A stretch of DNA of 8,243 nt. It comes from Lentisphaerota bacterium (GTDB taxonomy: Bacteria > Verrucomicrobiota > Lentisphaeria > Oligosphaerales > Oligosphaeraceae). The notes below the pieces were generated by a model. It worked only from the letters and a program-made list of their open reading frames with translations, was not told the origin of the DNA and made no database searches. The DNA is taken from positions 1 to 8,243 of the forward strand of contig JAAZKQ010000012.1 of NCBI GenBank assembly GCA_012799755.1. Direction: 5' to 3'. Shown in pieces: positions 6,003 through 8,243 of the stretch. Both the position numbers and the translations under genes were made by a program. Every line of letters begins with the position of its first letter. Positions within the stretch are counted from its first letter, which is position 1.

Positions 6003-7871
6003 ATGAAACTCACATGGACGCGTACAGCCCTGCCGAAAAATCTTGCCTCCCTCCTGGAAACCCTGGGCGAAGAATATCCCCTGCAAGAAGTCGAGGGCAA
6101 GGCTGATTTGGTTTTTGAGCAAGCGACGCGCCCGGAAGAACTGTCGGTCCGGCGCGAGGATGGGCAATGGTTCATCCGCGCCGGGCGTAGCCATGGCTTC
6201 GCCCGCGGCGTCGGCCTGGCCCTGGCCGACATCGAAACGACGGAACACATCGGCTTCTCAACCTTTGGCTTCCTGCTTGACTGTACGCGCGGCAATATCG
6301 TCACGGTTGAAGCCTTCAAGCGCTGGCTGCGACGCTTGGCGCTGCTGGGCTACAATGTCGGCATGATTTACGTCAAGGACGCCTATCAGCTTCCCGACGA
6401 GCCCTTTTTCGGGTTGATGCGAGGCGCGTATTCGCAGGATGAAATCCGGGCGATTGATGCATACGCACAGAAGCTCGGCATTGAGATTATGGCCTCAATC
6501 CAAGCCCTCGGCCATGTCGAGCCAATCATGCAGTACTGGGCCTATCACAAGGTCAAAGACACTGCCAGCACCCTGCTGGTTGATGAGCCGGCGACCTATG
6601 TTTTGCTGGAGAAGATGATCGGCTTCTGGAGCGAGGCGCTGGAGTCGCGGCGCATCCATCTGGGCATGGACGAGACACACGATCTCGGACGTGGTCGCTT
6701 CATGGACCTAAACGGCTATGAGCCCCCGATCAACATCTACAACCGCCATTTGGGCAAGGTCTGCCAAATCTGCGACCGGCTGGGGCTGAAGCCGATCATC
6801 TGGGCGGACATGTTCTTCCGCTTCGCCAACAAGAGCCAATCCTATTATGAGCCGGATGTGAAAATCGCCGACGAAGTCCGCCGAATGATTCCGCCGCAGG
6901 TACAACTGTCCTACTGGGACTACTACCATCGCGATAAAGAGACTTATGTGACCATGCTGACCAAGACGCGCGACCTGAACAACTCACGCCCCTTCATGGC
7001 CTCCGGCGTCTGGACTTGGGACTCGCTGTGGACGGATTATGAACAGACGGCGGCAACCGTCAAGCCCTGTATTGACGCCTGCCGCCAAGTCGGCGCCGAC
7101 GAATTGATCTTCACCATGTGGGGCGATGATGGCGGCCATTGCGATATTGATTCGGCCCTGGCCGGTCTGGCCATGGCCGCCGACTACGCCTATAAGCCTG
7201 ACGGCGGCAGCGACGGGCCGGAACTGCGCCGGCTCTTCCAAGCCGCCTGCGGCACCTCCTACGACCGGCAACTGATTGCCGGCGCTCTGGCCATGACCTG
7301 CTTCAAGGAAGACGGGACAGTGCTGCGGAAAATCAGGGATAAGACCACCTTGTGGGACGATCCGCTCATGGGCATGGGCTATTACGGCCTGGACAAGGCC
7401 AATCCCGGTGTCTGGGAAGAGGTACTGACGCACTACCGCGGCATCCTGGCAAAATTGGCCGACCATCGCGACGACGACGCGGCCGGGGACATCGGCCATG
7501 CCTGCCTGCTGCTGGAACTGCTGAGCGCTAAAATCGTCTTCCGCCGCGATTTGCTGGCCGCTTACCGTAACCGCGACCAGACAGCGCTGGCATGGTTGGC
7601 TGACGAGGGCGTTAACGAGGTGATAATGCGCTTCCAGGCCTTCGGCGATTCGTTCCGCCGGCGCTGGTTCCAAAGCTGCAAGAGCTACGGCCTGGAGCTG
7701 TTCCAGATCCGTATGGGCGCTCAAATGGAACGCTACCGGGAGACCTCGCGCCGAATTGGAGAATTGCTTGACGGCAAGGCCGAAGCGATTGATGAGCTCG
7801 ATTATGACGGCGGCGCCATCTTCACGCCATTCAAGTTCCTGGCCAGCGCCACTGGCTGTTTCTTCGTTTGA
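6003..7871 (+). CDS. GH20 beta-N-acetylhexosaminidase, GcnA-like, cytoplasmic
   Basis: A 622-residue exo-glycosidase expected to release terminal beta-linked GlcNAc or GalNAc by substrate-assisted catalysis. The barrel covers about residues 85-395. Key visible sites are the strand-1 GFLLDCTRGN segment with Asp93, the LGHVEP loop with His171, and the catalytic Asp223-Glu224 pair in HLGMDE, which is the hallmark of GH20 (Asp orients the substrate N-acetyl group, Glu is acid/base). Trp305 (YWDYY) and Trp374 (MWGDDGG) suit the aromatic substrate pocket. Residues 1-80 are a short N-terminal alpha/beta domain, and about 400-622 form an all-helical C-terminal region as in Streptococcus GcnA, which has nearly the same length. 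There is no signal peptide or membrane segment, so it should act on imported oligosaccharides. The ATG at 6003 has AAGGAAAGAAG (5987-5997) just upstream. It is divergent from the exported glycosidase-like gene across 111 bp, which suggests shared control. Confidence 0.92.
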   Translation: MKLTWTRTALPKNLASLLETLGEEYPLQEVEGKADLVFEQATRPEELSVRREDGQWFIRAGRSHGFARGVGLALADIETTEHIGFSTFGFLLDCTRGNIVTVEAFKRWLRRLALLGYNVGMIYVKDAYQLPDEPFFGLMRGAYSQDEIRAIDAYAQKLGIEIMASIQALGHVEPIMQYWAYHKVKDTASTLLVDEPATYVLLEKMIGFWSEALESRRIHLGMDETHDLGRGRFMDLNGYEPPINIYNRHLGKVCQICDRLGLKPIIWADMFFRFANKSQSYYEPDVKIADEVRRMIPPQVQLSYWDYYHRDKETYVTMLTKTRDLNNSRPFMASGVWTWDSLWTDYEQTAATVKPCIDACRQVGADELIFTMWGDDGGHCDIDSALAGLAMAADYAYKPDGGSDGPELRRLFQAACGTSYDRQLIAGALAMTCFKEDGTVLRKIRDKTTLWDDPLMGMGYYGLDKANPGVWEEVLTHYRGILAKLADHRDDDAAGDIGHACLLLELLSAKIVFRRDLLAAYRNRDQTALAWLADEGVNEVIMRFQAFGDSFRRRWFQSCKSYGLELFQIRMGAQMERYRETSRRIGELLDGKAEAIDELDYDGGAIFTPFKFLASATGCFFV

Positions 7872-7890
7872 ACATAGTTAATTTTTGCGA

Positions 7891-7920
7891 GGTGGGAAAA
7901 GGCGCTCCCCTTTTCTCACC
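7891..7920 (+). terminator. Long hairpin just after the GH20 gene
   Basis: Starting 20 nt after the GH20 stop codon, 7891-7902 pairs with 7909-7920 over 12 bp (one G-T wobble) around a 6-nt loop: GGTGGGAAAAGG against CCTTTTCTCACC. It is the strongest hairpin in the window. The following bases are C-rich rather than T-rich, so it lacks the T-tract of a standard intrinsic terminator. It may stop transcription another way or protect the 3' end of the message. Confidence 0.5.
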
Positions 7921-8053
7921 CTCGCGCCCCTCCCACCTATCCCATCCCGGTCCGGCGCCCTGCCGGAGGACATTCACGCGGCACGGCGGCATGCCAAAGC
8001 TGCTCGTTCAACACTCCACACTGTACGTTCCCTGGCTGAAACATGCCGTTTCC

Positions 8054-8076
8054 TAAAACCGGGAACAACCGTTTTA
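8054..8076. repeat. Inverted repeat with one bulged base
   Basis: TAAAACCGG (8054-8062) pairs with CCGTTTTA (8069-8076) over 8 bp if the C at 8060 is bulged, with a 6-nt loop. No coding or T-tract context explains it. It may be part of a degenerate mobile or repeat element, or chance. Confidence 0.35.
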
Positions 8077-8145
8077 AGACGTCCGACCTAAGGAGCTGTA
8101 CAGAAAATAAGTTTACATTTCCAGTTTCTTTTGGCAGTCTTCTGT

Positions 8146-8164
8146 AGCGCCTCTCCGAGGCGCT
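8146..8164. repeat. REP-like palindromic hairpin
   Basis: A perfect 8-bp inverted repeat, AGCGCCTC / GAGGCGCT, has a 3-nt TCC loop and is followed by TGATTTTTA. On the plus strand it could act as a terminator for whatever is transcribed through the region. Its likeness to the reverse complement of the hairpin at 99-117 argues that it belongs to a dispersed palindrome family. Confidence 0.6.
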
Positions 8165-8183
8165 TGATTTTTAGGGGCGCCCA

Positions 8184-8203
8184 CCCCAGGCTAAAGCCTG
8201 GGG
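8184..8203. repeat. Perfect 9-bp inverted repeat
   Basis: CCCCAGGCT (8184-8192) and AGCCTGGGG (8195-8203) form a perfect inverted repeat with only AA between them. This near-perfect 20-bp palindrome could be a protein-binding site, a REP-like element or a cruciform-forming sequence. It lies 19 bp past the previous hairpin and 14 bp before the next one. Confidence 0.65.
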
Positions 8204-8217
8204 TTAAGCATGGTTAA

Positions 8218-8230
8218 GCGCCTACGGCGC
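8218..8230. repeat. Short GC inverted repeat
   Basis: GCGCC (8218-8222) and GGCGC (8226-8230) form a 5-bp stem with a TAC loop. It is too short to mean much alone but closes a run of three palindromes within 85 bp (8146-8230), which probably form one compound repeat running to the window edge. Confidence 0.4.
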
Positions 8231-8243
8231 AAGATTTCGCATC

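Larger units (their letters stand above)
7872..8243. other. Gene-free 3' flank with multiple hairpins
   Basis: I see no supported gene in these 372 bp; two short forward frames are low-complexity and start with non-ATG or poor signals. The segment is pyrimidine-rich around 7905-7950. It contains five separate inverted repeats (listed individually) and an 8-bp palindrome CTGTACAG at 8096-8103. A GGGCGCCC palindrome sits at 8175-8182. A strong ribosome-binding-like word TAAGGAG at 8089-8095 has no start codon at a usable distance. Confidence 0.6.

Noticed and set aside
6984..7724. Open reverse frame of 246 codons antisense to the GH20 gene
   Set aside because: The plus-strand GH20 protein is intact and clearly recognised across this region; the reverse frame is a shadow.
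7868..8091. Short forward frames after the GH20 gene as possible small genes
   Set aside because: One starts at a TTG overlapping the GH20 stop codon, and both run through the hairpin at 7891-7920. They have low-complexity Pro/Ser/Arg composition and no ribosome binding site.
8089..8095. Strong Shine-Dalgarno-like TAAGGAG
   Set aside because: No ATG, GTG or TTG follows at 5-12 nt, so it does not mark a gene start.

Overview
The window reads as a stretch of chromosome from a GC-rich, Gram-negative-like, probably anaerobic bacterium. A PVC-superphylum member (Lentisphaerota, Kiritimatiellota, Verrucomicrobiota or Planctomycetota) is the most likely source. This is inference. It rests on the secreted PQQ-type beta-propeller protein, the large secreted glycosidase-like protein with a GATase/ThuA-like N-terminus, the ferredoxin-nitroreductase fusion, and intergenic DNA full of short palindromes and AATCTGCG-rich repeats. 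No rRNA, tRNA or marker gene is present to settle it.

Layout. Positions 1-218 hold almost two copies of a 130-bp tandem repeat with a hairpin in its spacer. A lone forward gene follows (360-998), a maltose/galactoside-type hexapeptide O-acetyltransferase. Three genes then lie on the minus strand. Read in transcription order they are a large exported glycoside-hydrolase-like protein (5891-3579), a two-cluster ferredoxin/nitroreductase fusion (3389-2547) and an exported PQQ-like beta-propeller protein (2355-1051). Gaps of about 190 bp separate them, and the first two of the three each have a candidate terminator, so they may be separate transcripts rather than a tight operon. The acetyltransferase and the propeller gene converge with a 52-bp gap. 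Divergent from the glycosidase-like gene across 111 bp is a forward gene (6003-7871) for a cytoplasmic GcnA-like GH20 beta-N-acetylhexosaminidase. The last 372 bp carry no gene but contain five hairpins, several of which look like dispersed palindromic repeats.

How the genes may work together. The best-supported functional theme is glycan breakdown. An exported barrel protein that may cut or bind glycans is divergently paired with a cytoplasmic exo-beta-N-acetylhexosaminidase that would finish imported amino-sugar oligosaccharides. The sugar O-acetyltransferase fits loosely with this. The nitroreductase and the propeller protein have no evident link to it. I see no CRISPR, transposase, phage, toxin-antitoxin or defence genes, and no clear undescribed multi-gene system. 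The most unusual items are the glycosidase-like protein with an incomplete catalytic pair and the repeat/hairpin DNA at both ends.
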